NCBI RefSeq assembly: GCF_009758015.1
Contig: NZ_WSEL01000009.1
Span: 1,909,501-1,973,500, forward strand
DNA length: 64,000 nt
From: Ramlibacter pinisoli
GTDB lineage: Bacteria; Pseudomonadota; Gammaproteobacteria; Burkholderiales; Burkholderiaceae_C
Direction of reading: 5' to 3'
In this document: piece by piece, positions 38,218 through 48,894 of the stretch
Position numbering within the stretch: position 1 is the first letter of the stretch
Layout: each line of letters opens with the position of its first letter
Program-made: the position numbers and the translations under genes
Notes under the pieces: model-generated
Told to the model about the DNA's origin: nothing
Databases searched by the model: none
Seen by the model: only the letters and a program-made list of their open reading frames with translations

Positions 38218-39144
38218 TCAGGCGACCGCATCGAGCTGCACGCGCATCGCGTCCAGCGCGTCCAGGAGCGCGGCCTCGTGCGAGCGCAGCTGCTCGCAGT
38301 CGGCCAGGACGGCGGCCAGCCGGCGCTGCAGCTGCTCGTGCGCCTCGCGCGCGGCGTCGAGCCGGCCGGCGGCCCGGCCCTCGGCAGCAGCAGCCGCCAG
38401 CGCCGACAGCCGCGAGCGCCAGCCCGTCACCTCCGACGCCACCGCCTGCAGGGTGCTGCGGGTGAGCTCGGAGCGCCGCTCGGCCGTTGCCAGGGCCTGC
38501 TGGCGCGCCTGCTGCGAGGCCGCGGCGGCGGCGCGCAGCGCCTTCAGCCGGCTGACCAGCAGCTCGCAGCGGGCCGCATCCTCGTCGACCTGGCGGCGGG
38601 CGTTCGCATCCAGCGCGCCGGGATCGCCGCGCTGCTGCAGCTGGCTGCGCATGGTCTGCAGCCAGCGCGCCCCCTGGTCGATGAGCCGGTCGAGCGCCTG
38701 GTACTCGACCTCGACCTCGACCAGCGCCCGGTCGGCGGTGACGGCATGCGGCTGCTGTGCCTTCTGCGCCGCCCCCACGCCCGCGCCCACGGACCGGGCG
38801 GCGCCCTCGGCAGCGTCGACGCCGGCGGCGAACACGGCGCCGGCGCTGCGGTTCTTGCCAGTGAGGCCGGCCCACCAGCCGCGCGGCTCGAGCAGGCCGA
38901 AATCGACCTGCGGCAGCGCCTGGGCGAGCTCCTCCAGGGGCGGGCGGACGCTGGCTGCGCTGGACGCACGGGCCTCGCGCTCGAGCGCGGCGCGCAGTTC
39001 GGCCAGCCGGCGCACGTGCTGGTGGCCGACGTCGGCCGCCATCTGGTCGAGGAAGGCCGACGGCGAGACCGGCGCCCGGGCGGCGGACACCTGGGCCAGC
39101 TTGGCCGGCGTCATCAGGGAAGCGGTCTGGTCGTCGGGGTCCAT
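38218..39144 (-). CDS. coiled-coil protein of unknown function, 308 aa
   Basis: A largely helical cytoplasmic protein without signal peptide. After a conserved-looking segment ([28 protein letters not shown], about 74-101), residues about 125-300 form heptad-rich coiled coil, high in Ala, Gln, Arg and Leu. This layout recalls TelA/toxic-anion resistance or chromosome-structure proteins, but no defining motif is seen, so no function is assigned. It lies 19 bases before coaX on the same strand and is likely co-transcribed with it. Confidence 0.7.
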   Translation of the reverse strand: MDPDDQTASLMTPAKLAQVSAARAPVSPSAFLDQMAADVGHQHVRRLAELRAALEREARASSAASVRPPLEELAQALPQVDFGLLEPRGWWAGLTGKNRSAGAVFAAGVDAAEGAARSVGAGVGAAQKAQQPHAVTADRALVEVEVEYQALDRLIDQGARWLQTMRSQLQQRGDPGALDANARRQVDEDAARCELLVSRLKALRAAAAASQQARQQALATAERRSELTRSTLQAVASEVTGWRSRLSALAAAAAEGRAAGRLDAAREAHEQLQRRLAAVLADCEQLRSHEAALLDALDAMRVQLDAVA

Positions 39145-39196
39145 GGCGGCAGACGGTCGAAAGGCCCCAAATGTACCGCCGAGCCCGGGACTGCGG

Positions 39197-39859
39197 CTAC
39201 ATGACGCCCAGCCAGCAGGCGCGTTGGATGGCCGCCAGCTTGCTGTCGACCTTGAGCTTGCCCATCGCGTTGGCCAGGTGGAAGTTCACGGTGCGCTCGG
39301 CGCACTGCAGGCGGCCGGCGCTCTCGCGCGCGGTCAGGCCCTGGAAGGCCAGCACCAGGCATTCGCGCTCGCGCGGGCTCAGGGTCGAGCGGGCGGTGGC
39401 GAGCGCGCGCCGCACCAGCGGCCACACGCTCATCGTCGACCACACCAGCGCCGCCGCCTCGGCCCGGCCGGCCAGCTCGCGCGGGGAGAACAGGAAGCAC
39501 TCGAAGGCGCGGTCGGCCGGCAAGGGGAACTCGACCCGCACCAGCCCGTGGAAGCCGTGCGCGACCCACTGGGAGCGCCAGTCGCCCGGCACCGGCTCGG
39601 GGCGCGCGATCGACTGCCAGGCCACCAGCGGCGCATCGGTGTCGCGCCAGCCGCTGCCGTAGTCGCTGCTGGCGGCCAGCGCACGGGCGGCAACGCCCAG
39701 ACCGGGCGGGTGGACGGCCACCACGTCGCGCTCGTCGCGCGCGCCGAACGGGTTGGGGCCGAGGATGACGACGGCGAGCACGGCCTGCTCGTGCAGCGCG
39801 CGCAGCCAGTCGCTCAGCACCGTGTCGAGGTCGGCGCTGTCAAAGTTAGCAGGAATCAC
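39197..39859 (-). CDS. LuxR-type transcriptional regulator
   Basis: About 220 residues with a C-terminal LuxR/FixJ helix-turn-helix: LSPRERECLVLAFQGLTARESAGRLQCAERTVNFHLANAMGKLKV in parts, near residues 155-205. The N-terminal domain (about 1-145) is not a receiver and lacks the Trp/Asp pattern of a classical homoserine-lactone pocket on inspection. The start is uncertain. GTG codons at 39859, 39931 and 40009 are all in frame; the shortest is preferred because the last would leave no promoter room before the divergent gene at 40015. It may regulate the divergent response regulator. Confidence 0.78.
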   Translation of the reverse strand: MIPANFDSADLDTVLSDWLRALHEQAVLAVVILGPNPFGARDERDVVAVHPPGLGVAARALAASSDYGSGWRDTDAPLVAWQSIARPEPVPGDWRSQWVAHGFHGLVRVEFPLPADRAFECFLFSPRELAGRAEAAALVWSTMSVWPLVRRALATARSTLSPRERECLVLAFQGLTARESAGRLQCAERTVNFHLANAMGKLKVDSKLAAIQRACWLGVM

Positions 39860-40014
39860 CGAGGGGGATGGCAGGGACTTCAAACGGGCTGAGACAATAG
39901 CAGCATCGTGTCTCGATTGTTTCCGGCACACCCCTTCCGCCACGCAAGCAGTACGCCAGGCGGCCAAAAACCCACACACACCCGGCCCGTCGCGGGCCTC
40001 CGATTGCACGCCGC

Positions 40015-40977
40015 ATGAGCTTTCCGCTCTTTCACCGTCCCGGCACCGTCGTCTTCCTCGACGACGACCCCGACTACCTGGAGATGCTGGCCCTGGTGCT
40101 GCCGCGCCAATGGCACGTGCGGCTGTTCGCGCGTCCCACCGACTGCATCGCCAAGCTGCGCGAGGAGCCGCCGTTCTGGGAGGCCGACGCCTGGAACCAG
40201 CAGCAGCTGGTGGACCACTGGCGGGCCGGCCGGCCGCTGGTGCCGCAGATCCTGGACTACTGGGCCCGTTCGACCGAGCGCTACGCCCTGTCGCGCGCCT
40301 GCGTGGTCGACTTCTCCATGCCGGGCATGGACGGCCTGCAGGTGCTGTCGGAACTGCAGGACTGGTCGGGCGCCCGCGTGCTGCTCACCGGCCAGGCCGA
40401 CGAGCAGGTGGCGGTGGACGCCTTCAACCGCGGCCTCATCGAGCAGTTCATCGCCAAGCAGATGCCCGAGATGTCGCGCCATCTGGTGCAGGTGGTGCAA
40501 CGCCTGATGACCACGCCGCATCCGCGCCACGCACAGACCTGGCGCGCCACCCTCAGGCCGGAGCACCACGCGCTGCTGCGCGATGCGGCGGTGGCGCAGG
40601 AACTGGGCGCGCTGGCCTCGCGCCGCTGGGTCGAGCACGTGGTGATCGGCGAGCCGTTCGGCGTGCTAGGCCTCGATGCCGCCGGCTTCGCCAGCTGGCT
40701 GCAGCTGGAAACGCCGGCCGCCCTGCCGGCGCTGGCCGAGATGGCCGAATCGGCCCGCCTGCCGGCCGACGCCGTCGAGGACATCCGGGCCGGCCGCAAG
40801 CTGGCCAACCTGGAGCTGGCCTCCGGCCTGCAACGGGCGCCCGAGCTGGGCGACGCCTTCCCGATCGGCGGCCCGCAGCTGCTGGGCGCGCTGTTCCCGA
40901 TCGACGGCACCGGTGGCGGCGACGCCGGCTACACGCGCTGGCTGGCACGCCAGCCGCGCCGCCAGGTCGACCACTGA
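40015..40977 (+). CDS. response regulator with enlarged receiver and unknown C-terminal domain
   Basis: A 320-residue protein. The receiver begins normally (VVFLDDDPDYLEML with Asp16-18), but the phospho-acceptor Asp99 (VVDFSMPGMDGL) comes about 40 residues later than usual. A helical insertion rich in Trp and Gln (about 45-88) splits the domain. Thr (LLTGQ) and Lys (FIAKQ) follow in order, so it should be phosphorylatable. The C-terminal 150 residues match no known output domain and contain no HTH. It is divergent from the LuxR gene. No kinase is encoded nearby. Confidence 0.8.
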   Translation: MSFPLFHRPGTVVFLDDDPDYLEMLALVLPRQWHVRLFARPTDCIAKLREEPPFWEADAWNQQQLVDHWRAGRPLVPQILDYWARSTERYALSRACVVDFSMPGMDGLQVLSELQDWSGARVLLTGQADEQVAVDAFNRGLIEQFIAKQMPEMSRHLVQVVQRLMTTPHPRHAQTWRATLRPEHHALLRDAAVAQELGALASRRWVEHVVIGEPFGVLGLDAAGFASWLQLETPAALPALAEMAESARLPADAVEDIRAGRKLANLELASGLQRAPELGDAFPIGGPQLLGALFPIDGTGGGDAGYTRWLARQPRRQVDH

Positions 40978-40993
40978 GGACGCCTCAGCGTCC
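40978..40993. terminator. small hairpin between convergent genes
   Basis: GGACGC, loop CTCA, GCGTCC directly after the response regulator stop and 18 bases before the secA stop. The 6-bp perfect stem has no T-run, so this is only a weak terminator candidate for either strand. Confidence 0.35.
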
Positions 40994-41010
40994 CGTGCGA
41001 GCCGGCCCGC

Positions 41011-43806
<2,796 letters not shown>

Positions 43807-43924
43807 GAACGCGGTGCCGCCTGGTGGCCGTCGGCCTCGCAGGACAGCCAAATCCTTGTGTAGCTGCAGCAGGTGGGGCTGCCGCGGGCCGGTGCAAGCG
43901 CCGGCTGCGGCAAAGCGGCTGATT

Positions 43925-44899
43925 TTACCGCCCGGCGCGCTGGACGACGGGTGGCACTGCCGGGCGGGCCGCGGCGACCTCGAGCCGCTGGAGGTTGGCG
44001 CCGGCGTCGAGGAATTTCCTCGGGTCCTGCGGGATGCCCTCGACCAGCACCTCGAAATGCAGGTGCGGGCCGGTCGAGCGGCCGGTGGACCCCACGTCGG
44101 CGATCCTCTGGCCCCGCTTGACCAGGTCGCCGCGGTGCACGTAGGCCCGGGAGGTGTGGGCATAGCGGGTCAGCAGCCCGTTGCCGTGGTCGATCTCGAC
44201 CAGGTTGCCGAATTGCGGGTGCCACGCCTGGGTGACGACCACGCCGCCGGCCGCCGCGGCGATCGGCGTGCCGGGATCCGACTGGAAGTCCAGGCCGGTG
44301 TGCAGCGCCGAGCCGCCGGTGAACGGATCGATGCGCCAGCCGAACGGCGACCCCAGGTGGCCGGCCGTGACCGGGTGCTGCGTCGGGATCATCAACGTGC
44401 GTACCTTCTGGTCGAACAGGCGCGACTCGACGACGGTGAGGATGTCGACCCGGTGGTCGGCGATCTGGTCGAGGTCGGCCAGTGCCTGGCGCAGTTCGTC
44501 GACGGTCAGGGGATGGCCGCTGACCAGCGCCCCGCCGCGGCCGGGTGTCGTGCGCAGTTCCGCCGGATTGACGCCCGCCAGGCCCGAGACCCGCTCGCCG
44601 AGGGCTTCCAGCTGCAGCAGCTTGGCCTGCATCTCGCCGACCTTGCGCGCCATGGCCTCGACGTTCTCGCGCATGTAGCGGTCGCGCTGCTCGAACTCGT
44701 CCTTGGTGACCAACCGCACCAGCGTGCCGAACACCGGCCAGCCCTCGCGCGCGCCGGTGAGGAACACCCAGTGGTAGAGGCTGGCGGCCGACAGCATCAG
44801 CGCGAGGGAGAGCCCCAACAAGGCCAGCAGCAGCTTGGTGCCGCTCAGGTGGATGGCGCGGCTCTTGGCCAGCCAGGCATCCGTGATAATGAAATGCAT
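43925..44899 (-). CDS. M23-family peptidase/LytM-domain protein
   Basis: A 324-residue inner-membrane-anchored protein. A short basic cytoplasmic start leads to one membrane segment (about 22-46), then a coiled-coil region (about 75-105). The C-terminal LytM domain (about 190-305) has the HTGLDFQS and HLHFEV motifs, and the N-terminal zinc ligands HxxxD and HxH appear intact, so it may be an active endopeptidase. Such proteins cleave peptidoglycan crosslinks. GAGGGGTTG before the ATG fixes the start at 44899. It sits between dciA (divergent) and secA, the usual betaproteobacterial order. Confidence 0.9.
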   Translation of the reverse strand: MHFIITDAWLAKSRAIHLSGTKLLLALLGLSLALMLSAASLYHWVFLTGAREGWPVFGTLVRLVTKDEFEQRDRYMRENVEAMARKVGEMQAKLLQLEALGERVSGLAGVNPAELRTTPGRGGALVSGHPLTVDELRQALADLDQIADHRVDILTVVESRLFDQKVRTLMIPTQHPVTAGHLGSPFGWRIDPFTGGSALHTGLDFQSDPGTPIAAAAGGVVVTQAWHPQFGNLVEIDHGNGLLTRYAHTSRAYVHRGDLVKRGQRIADVGSTGRSTGPHLHFEVLVEGIPQDPRKFLDAGANLQRLEVAAARPAVPPVVQRAGR

Positions 44900-45230
44900 C
44901 AACCCCTCATCCTTCACGCCGCCCTTGAACCGCAAACATCACCCGGTCACGCTGCAGCAAGCCGCCCAGGACTCGCCGACGCTGGCGAAGCTGGCCGATC
45001 TGGCGCGTGAGTCCGGCGAACGGTTGCGGGCGATCGAGCCCCTGATCCCGGTGGCGCTGCGTCCCCGCGTGCGGCCCGGGCCCATCGACGGGACGGCCTG
45101 GTGCCTGCTGGTGGAGGGCAACGCCGCGGCCGCGAAACTGAGGCAGGTGGTCCCCGCTCTTCAAGCTCAGCTGTGCGGCAGCGGGCGGCAGGTTACCTCA
45201 ATTCGCATCAAGGTCCAAGCCGGGAAGTGA
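44889..45230 (+). CDS. dciA: DciA/DUF721-family replication protein
   Basis: A 113-residue protein matching DUF721 (DciA), which helps load the replicative helicase DnaB onto DNA. The typical LRAIEPLIPVALRPRVRPGPIDGTAWCLLVEGNAAAAKLRQ region occupies about residues 40-85, followed by a conserved hydrophobic end. The true start is unclear. The ATG at 44889 overlaps the divergent M23 peptidase start by 11 bases, and an in-frame TTG at 44925 would avoid the clash. Gene order dciA/M23/secA is conserved in related bacteria, which supports the assignment. Confidence 0.82.
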   Translation: MKCINPSSFTPPLNRKHHPVTLQQAAQDSPTLAKLADLARESGERLRAIEPLIPVALRPRVRPGPIDGTAWCLLVEGNAAAAKLRQVVPALQAQLCGSGRQVTSIRIKVQAGK

Positions 45231-45353
45231 GCCGCGGCGCGGCGCGTCGAAGGTGGGGGACGTTGCCGCCATCGATCTGAAAACTAACCGATGACAAGGC
45301 TCGCGCAGGGCTGCAAATCGGGTTGCCCGGCGCGGCGAACCGGCGCGTGCTCC

Positions 45354-45803
45354 TCACGGCTGAATCGATGCGCCCCCACCGGCATCGACGATGCGCACGT
45401 CGGCAATCCAGTTGCGCTGGCGGCGGGCCAGCCGGTCGCCCTCCCCTTCGCCATCGAAGCTGACATCGGCCTGCTGCAGCAGCGCCGGATCGACATTCTC
45501 GAACGCGCGCACGCTGACCACGGCGTAGGTGCGGCCGCCGATCTCGCTGGTCACCACCGGGACCACGCCGCACCCCCTGCACACGTGGAAGACGGCGGTT
45601 CGCGTTCCGAAGGCGTAGCGGTGCACGCCGGCCGGGTTCTTCACCCGCACCTCGAGAGCGCCAGTGGGGCAGGAGGTCCACACGCCACCGTGCTTGCGGC
45701 AGAAGGAGCACGTGCAGGCACGCGCGGGGATCCGCTCCGGCTCGGGCGACCAGTGCAGGGTGAAGCCGATGTTGCCGCAATGGCACTGGCCGGTGATGAG
45801 CAT
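45354..45803 (-). CDS. GFA family (CENP-V/glutathione-dependent) zinc protein
   Basis: A 149-residue protein of the GFA/CENP-V fold. The cysteine pattern is complete: CHCG at 7-10, CSFC at about 32-35 and CRGCG at about 75-79, which together form the two zinc sites of the family. Members include glutathione-dependent formaldehyde-activating proteins, but most have no known substrate. GGAGAGTCGCC precedes the ATG. It is the first gene of a looser region of small conserved genes and converges with dciA across a 123-base spacer. Confidence 0.85.
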   Translation of the reverse strand: MLITGQCHCGNIGFTLHWSPEPERIPARACTCSFCRKHGGVWTSCPTGALEVRVKNPAGVHRYAFGTRTAVFHVCRGCGVVPVVTSEIGGRTYAVVSVRAFENVDPALLQQADVSFDGEGEGDRLARRQRNWIADVRIVDAGGGASIQP

Positions 45804-45839
45804 GGCGACTCTCCTTGCAGCTTGAGCGCCGGCACCGCG

Positions 45840-46103
45840 CTACGGGTTCGGCAGCCGGCCCGGGACTGAAGGGCCGGACGAGGACTCGACCTGCCCCTCG
45901 GCACGCAGAAGCGCTTGATCGAGCTTGCGCTCCAGGCCAGAGGCCGCCTCCTCTTCTTCGCGGATCACCTGGCCCAGGGAGGCCAGCATCGATTCCCTGC
46001 TGTCGCTGGGATAGTCTTCCAGCGCTTCGATGCTCTGCCGCAATTGACGCAACGCCGCGAGGCGAGCCATCGATTCGCGCCAGGTCATGAGCATGCTTTT
46101 CAT
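45840..46103 (-). CDS. small helical hypothetical protein, 87 aa
   Basis: Starts at MKSMLMTWRESMARLAALRQL and is almost entirely helical and highly charged, with an acidic run REEEEAASGLE (about 50-60). It resembles small coiled-coil or stress-associated proteins, but no family was recognised. A longer frame open to 46211 lacks a convincing ribosome site, so the inner ATG is preferred. No strong Shine-Dalgarno is seen. It may still be a chance ORF, but it contains no rare codons and fits the strand of its neighbours. Confidence 0.5.
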   Translation of the reverse strand: MKSMLMTWRESMARLAALRQLRQSIEALEDYPSDSRESMLASLGQVIREEEEAASGLERKLDQALLRAEGQVESSSGPSVPGRLPNP

Positions 46104-46467
46104 GGTCGGCTGGTTTGCTGGGCCAGTTCGACTGTAGTCCAGACTGGCTGAGCGGGGTAGCACCCCAAAGACCTCGTTTGCTGCGGTTTCGTCCTCCCTC
46201 GAGGACTTCAAACCCGCCCATGAATGCCGGGAGGGTGATGGGACGACCAGGGACGTTCAGAGGCTGCTGCGGCAGCGCATCCCTCGTGGGCACCCGCAGG
46301 CTTGCGCGTTCGCGGCGGTCACCCGCGGGTGCTCTCCCGCGCGGACAAGGAGCGCCAACCGCGGCGTCCGGCCTTGGTTCGAGCTTGCCGGTCGCCGAGG
46401 CCAGTCGGCAGTCCCTATGGCGGACCGGCGGTCCTGGCAACCGTCCGGGCTGAACGCCCGCAGCCCC
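46104..46467. other. 364-base gap with no supportable gene
   Basis: Lies between two small minus-strand genes. Open frames on both strands here are Arg/Pro/Ser-rich and lack ribosome sites and recognisable domains. No tRNA, clear terminator or repeat was found. It may hold the promoter of the small helical gene or remnants of a decayed gene. Confidence 0.5.
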
Positions 46468-46629
46468 TCAAGGCCTGCGGCCTCCGAACAGGTAGGCGAC
46501 GACAGCCAGGATGAGGAAGACGAAGAAGAGGATCTTCGCGATCTCGACGGCGCCGGCGGCAATGCCCCCGAAACCGAACAGCGCAGCGACCAGCGCGATG
46601 ACGAAAAAGACGACGGCGTAATGCAGCAT
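46468..46629 (-). CDS. DUF1328 small membrane protein, 53 aa
   Basis: A 53-residue protein with two hydrophobic segments separated by a glycine turn ([16 protein letters not shown]), matching the YtjA/DUF1328 family over its whole length. CAGGAGTCCGAC precedes the ATG at 46629, which decides the start against a longer open frame. Members are common in proteobacteria and often respond to envelope or general stress, but their role is not known. It stands alone between unrelated genes. Confidence 0.85.
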   Translation of the reverse strand: MLHYAVVFFVIALVAALFGFGGIAAGAVEIAKILFFVFLILAVVAYLFGGRRP

Positions 46630-46802
46630 GTCGGACTCCTGTCGGAATGGCGCACCCCTCGGGTGCAGGCCCGGCAAAAAGATTAAGTGGCTTGGCCGCG
46701 CGCATGATCAGCGGCCGGCGCTACTGCATGTCCGCGCCCTCGTCCCCGCCTGTAGGACGCAACCGTGGCTGCGGACTGGGCGCTCAGCGCCGCGGCAGCC
46801 GC

Positions 46803-47564
46803 CTAGAACCGGCTGGCCACTGACAGCCGCAACATGTTCTGGGGCGTGAAGTTCACCTTGGGGTCCCATGCTGCACGCAGGGACCAGCGCGGCCAGTCGT
46901 ACGTCACGGAAGCGCCGACGCGGCGGATGTGCTCACCATCGACGTCGCCCTGCTTGGCGAGAATGTCCCAGGTGAGTTTTTCGCCGCCATCCCGGTCCGT
47001 TTTCCAGTTCAGGTGCAGGTGGCGCTGGTCCGGGTGCTGGCGGTTGTCGGCAATGAGCAGCAACTGCACCTGGTCGTGGTCCGACCGGTGGCCGAACGAG
47101 GCCATCACCATGTCGTTGGGATCGAAGTTCAGGTTGACGTAGGGCCGAAGGTTGGTGCGACCGGCGCCGACTCCGGCGAACCAGGGTTGACCGGCTTCGA
47201 CGGAGACCGTCGCTCCGAAGAAGCCGCCGGAGGCGACCTGGAGCGCAGGCTGGATGCGCGCGGGGCCGGCAGCGAAGAAGCGGTCCCAGCCCGCGCGCCA
47301 CTGGGTCAGCCCATCGCTGTTCTGGCGATACCAGCCGATCCAGCCATTGCCGAAGGAGCCCGAGCGGCGCAGGTTCACGTCGAGGGCCTGCGCGCTCTGC
47401 TGGCCACCGCCGGACACTGCGTACACGCCCGTGGTCAGTTTCCAGGGCTCCTCCCCCTCGTGGCCGCTGGGGCCGCCGTCCGCCGCGTGGACCGCCGACA
47501 GGCAGGCCCCCAGGAGAAGGCTGGCTAGCGGCACGCAGCGGCGCGACAGGATGGAGGCGAGCAA
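46803..47564 (-). CDS. putative outer-membrane beta-barrel protein with TTG start
   Basis: A 253-residue protein. No ATG or GTG fits, but a TTG at 47564, preceded by GAAGGTCCAT, opens a good signal peptide (LLASILSRRCVPLASLLLGACLSAVHA, cleaved near residue 27). The mature chain alternates polar and hydrophobic residues with many aromatic positions. It ends in a C-terminal phenylalanine (LRLSVASRF), the hallmark of proteins inserted by the Bam complex. No family was recognised. It lies antiparallel to the PPOX gene, with 102 bases between the two start codons. Confidence 0.65.
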   Translation of the reverse strand: MLASILSRRCVPLASLLLGACLSAVHAADGGPSGHEGEEPWKLTTGVYAVSGGGQQSAQALDVNLRRSGSFGNGWIGWYRQNSDGLTQWRAGWDRFFAAGPARIQPALQVASGGFFGATVSVEAGQPWFAGVGAGRTNLRPYVNLNFDPNDMVMASFGHRSDHDQVQLLLIADNRQHPDQRHLHLNWKTDRDGGEKLTWDILAKQGDVDGEHIRRVGASVTYDWPRWSLRAAWDPKVNFTPQNMLRLSVASRF

Positions 47565-47666
47565 ATGGACCTTCAGGCAGCGGTTGCGAAGTGGTCGATC
47601 GTAGCGTCGGCCAGCGGCTGCGTCCCGCTGAGCAGCGTCGACGGATGGCTGCCGCACAATGCCGCG

Positions 47667-48149
47667 ATGGATCCGGATGCAACCGCACTGCTGCAACGCC
47701 TGCTGCTGGAGCGCCCCATCGCGGCGCTCGCCACGCTCCACCGCGGCGAGCCGGCCATCTCGATGGTGCCGTTCGTGCTCGCGCCATCGGAGATGCAACT
47801 GCTGATCCACGTGAGCGCTCTGGCCACCCATACCCGGGACATGCTCGACCATCCGCGGGTGAGCGTCCTGGTGACGGCCGACACCGACGGTGCGACCTCG
47901 CCGCAGGCGCTGCCGCGCGTGTCGCTCGTCGCCGAAGCCCTGCCCTTGGCGCCCGACGGCCAGGCTTATCTGGGTGCTCGCGAGCGCTACCTGGCGCGTT
48001 TCCCGGATGCGGCGCAGACCTTCGAACTGGCGGACTTTTCGATCTTTGCCTTGCGCCTCCAGTCCGCGCGTCTCATCGCGGGATTCGGGCGGGCGCACAG
48101 CCTGGCAGGCGAGTCGCTGCAAGCGGTGCTGCGAGGCATTCCGGCCTGA
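47667..48149 (+). CDS. pyridoxamine 5'-phosphate oxidase-family (HugZ-like) protein
   Basis: A 160-residue split-barrel flavin-binding protein. PIAALATLHRGEPAISMVPFV (about 15-35) is the first strand pair of the PPOX fold, and LLIHVSALATHTRDMLDHPRVSVLV supplies the dimer interface and FMN phosphate contacts seen in HugZ/heme-utilisation and related PPOX proteins. The C-terminal segment SARLIAGFGRAHSL also matches the HugZ group. It may bind FMN, F420 or heme; the sequence does not decide. The start at 47667 fits the family. It converges with the PEBP gene. Confidence 0.82.
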   Translation: MDPDATALLQRLLLERPIAALATLHRGEPAISMVPFVLAPSEMQLLIHVSALATHTRDMLDHPRVSVLVTADTDGATSPQALPRVSLVAEALPLAPDGQAYLGARERYLARFPDAAQTFELADFSIFALRLQSARLIAGFGRAHSLAGESLQAVLRGIPA

Positions 48150-48165
48150 TCGGCGCGCGCGTCTC

Positions 48166-48181
48166 CGCGGGCTTTCCCGCG
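48166..48181. terminator. small hairpin between convergent genes
   Basis: CGCGGG, loop CTTT, CCCGCG between the PPOX and PEBP stop codons. A 6-bp GC stem without a T-run; only weak evidence for a terminator. Confidence 0.3.
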
Positions 48182-48199
48182 ACAGCAGGAACCGCGCGA

Positions 48200-48760
48200 C
48201 TACTTCTTCTGCGCCGGACGGCCGTACTTGGCGGTGAACGTCGCCGACGCGAGCTTGTTCGCGTTCGTCATGAAGCCGGCGACGGCGGCGGTCGCGTCGG
48301 GCGGCAATTCGAGCTTGTCGGTCTTCAGTGCATAGACCGTGAAGACGTAGCGATGCGGCTTGTCGCCCGGCGGCGGACAGGCGCCGCCCCAGGCGGCGAA
48401 GCCGTAGTCGATGCGGTTCATCGCGGCGCCCTTGGGCAGGTTGGCGCCGCCTTGCGCGCCGGCATCGGCGGCCAACTCGGTGACGTTCGCGGGAATGTTG
48501 TAGACGAACCAGTGCCAGAAGCCCGACCCGGTCGGCGCATCGGGGTCGTACACCGTCACGGCGAAGCTCTTGGTGTCCTTGGGCGCGCCGCTCCACTTGA
48601 GCGCGGGCGACTTGTTCTCGCCGCTGCAGCCGAACACGTTGGCCTCGAACTTCTTGTCCATCGTCGCATTGGCCTTCACGTCCGGGCTTTCGAGCTTGAA
48701 GCCGGCAGCCTGGGCGCTCGCGACGCCGAACGCCGCGAGGAACATGAGCGTGGTTCGCAT
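48200..48760 (-). CDS. YbhB/YbcL-family PEBP-like protein, secreted
   Basis: A 186-residue protein of the phosphatidylethanolamine-binding-protein fold, with a signal peptide (cleavage after ASAQA near residue 18). The ligand-pocket motifs YDPDAPTGSGFWHW (about 71-84) and the GACPPPGDKPHRYVFTVYAL strand region (about 125-144) are conserved. Bacterial members (YbhB, YbcL) are periplasmic or cytosolic and of unclear function. The ATG at 48760 is chosen because CAGGAG lies 6 bases upstream; a nearby ATG at 48766 touches the ribosome site. Confidence 0.88.
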   Translation of the reverse strand: MRTTLMFLAAFGVASAQAAGFKLESPDVKANATMDKKFEANVFGCSGENKSPALKWSGAPKDTKSFAVTVYDPDAPTGSGFWHWFVYNIPANVTELAADAGAQGGANLPKGAAMNRIDYGFAAWGGACPPPGDKPHRYVFTVYALKTDKLELPPDATAAVAGFMTNANKLASATFTAKYGRPAQKK

Positions 48761-48894
48761 GGGCATCTCCTGTCAGCGAGGGCGATGATGCGACCCCGCC
48801 ACGGGGCGGTCAAGCCAAGGTGCCGGAACGCGAACGCGTCGGGAACGGTCGGCAGGAGAGCGCGGTGGCCGCGCCCGCCCCACGACCGTCCACG

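Noticed and set aside
46104..46467. Small open frames on both strands in the gap
   Set aside because: Arg/Pro/Ser-rich products, no ribosome site and no recognisable domain.
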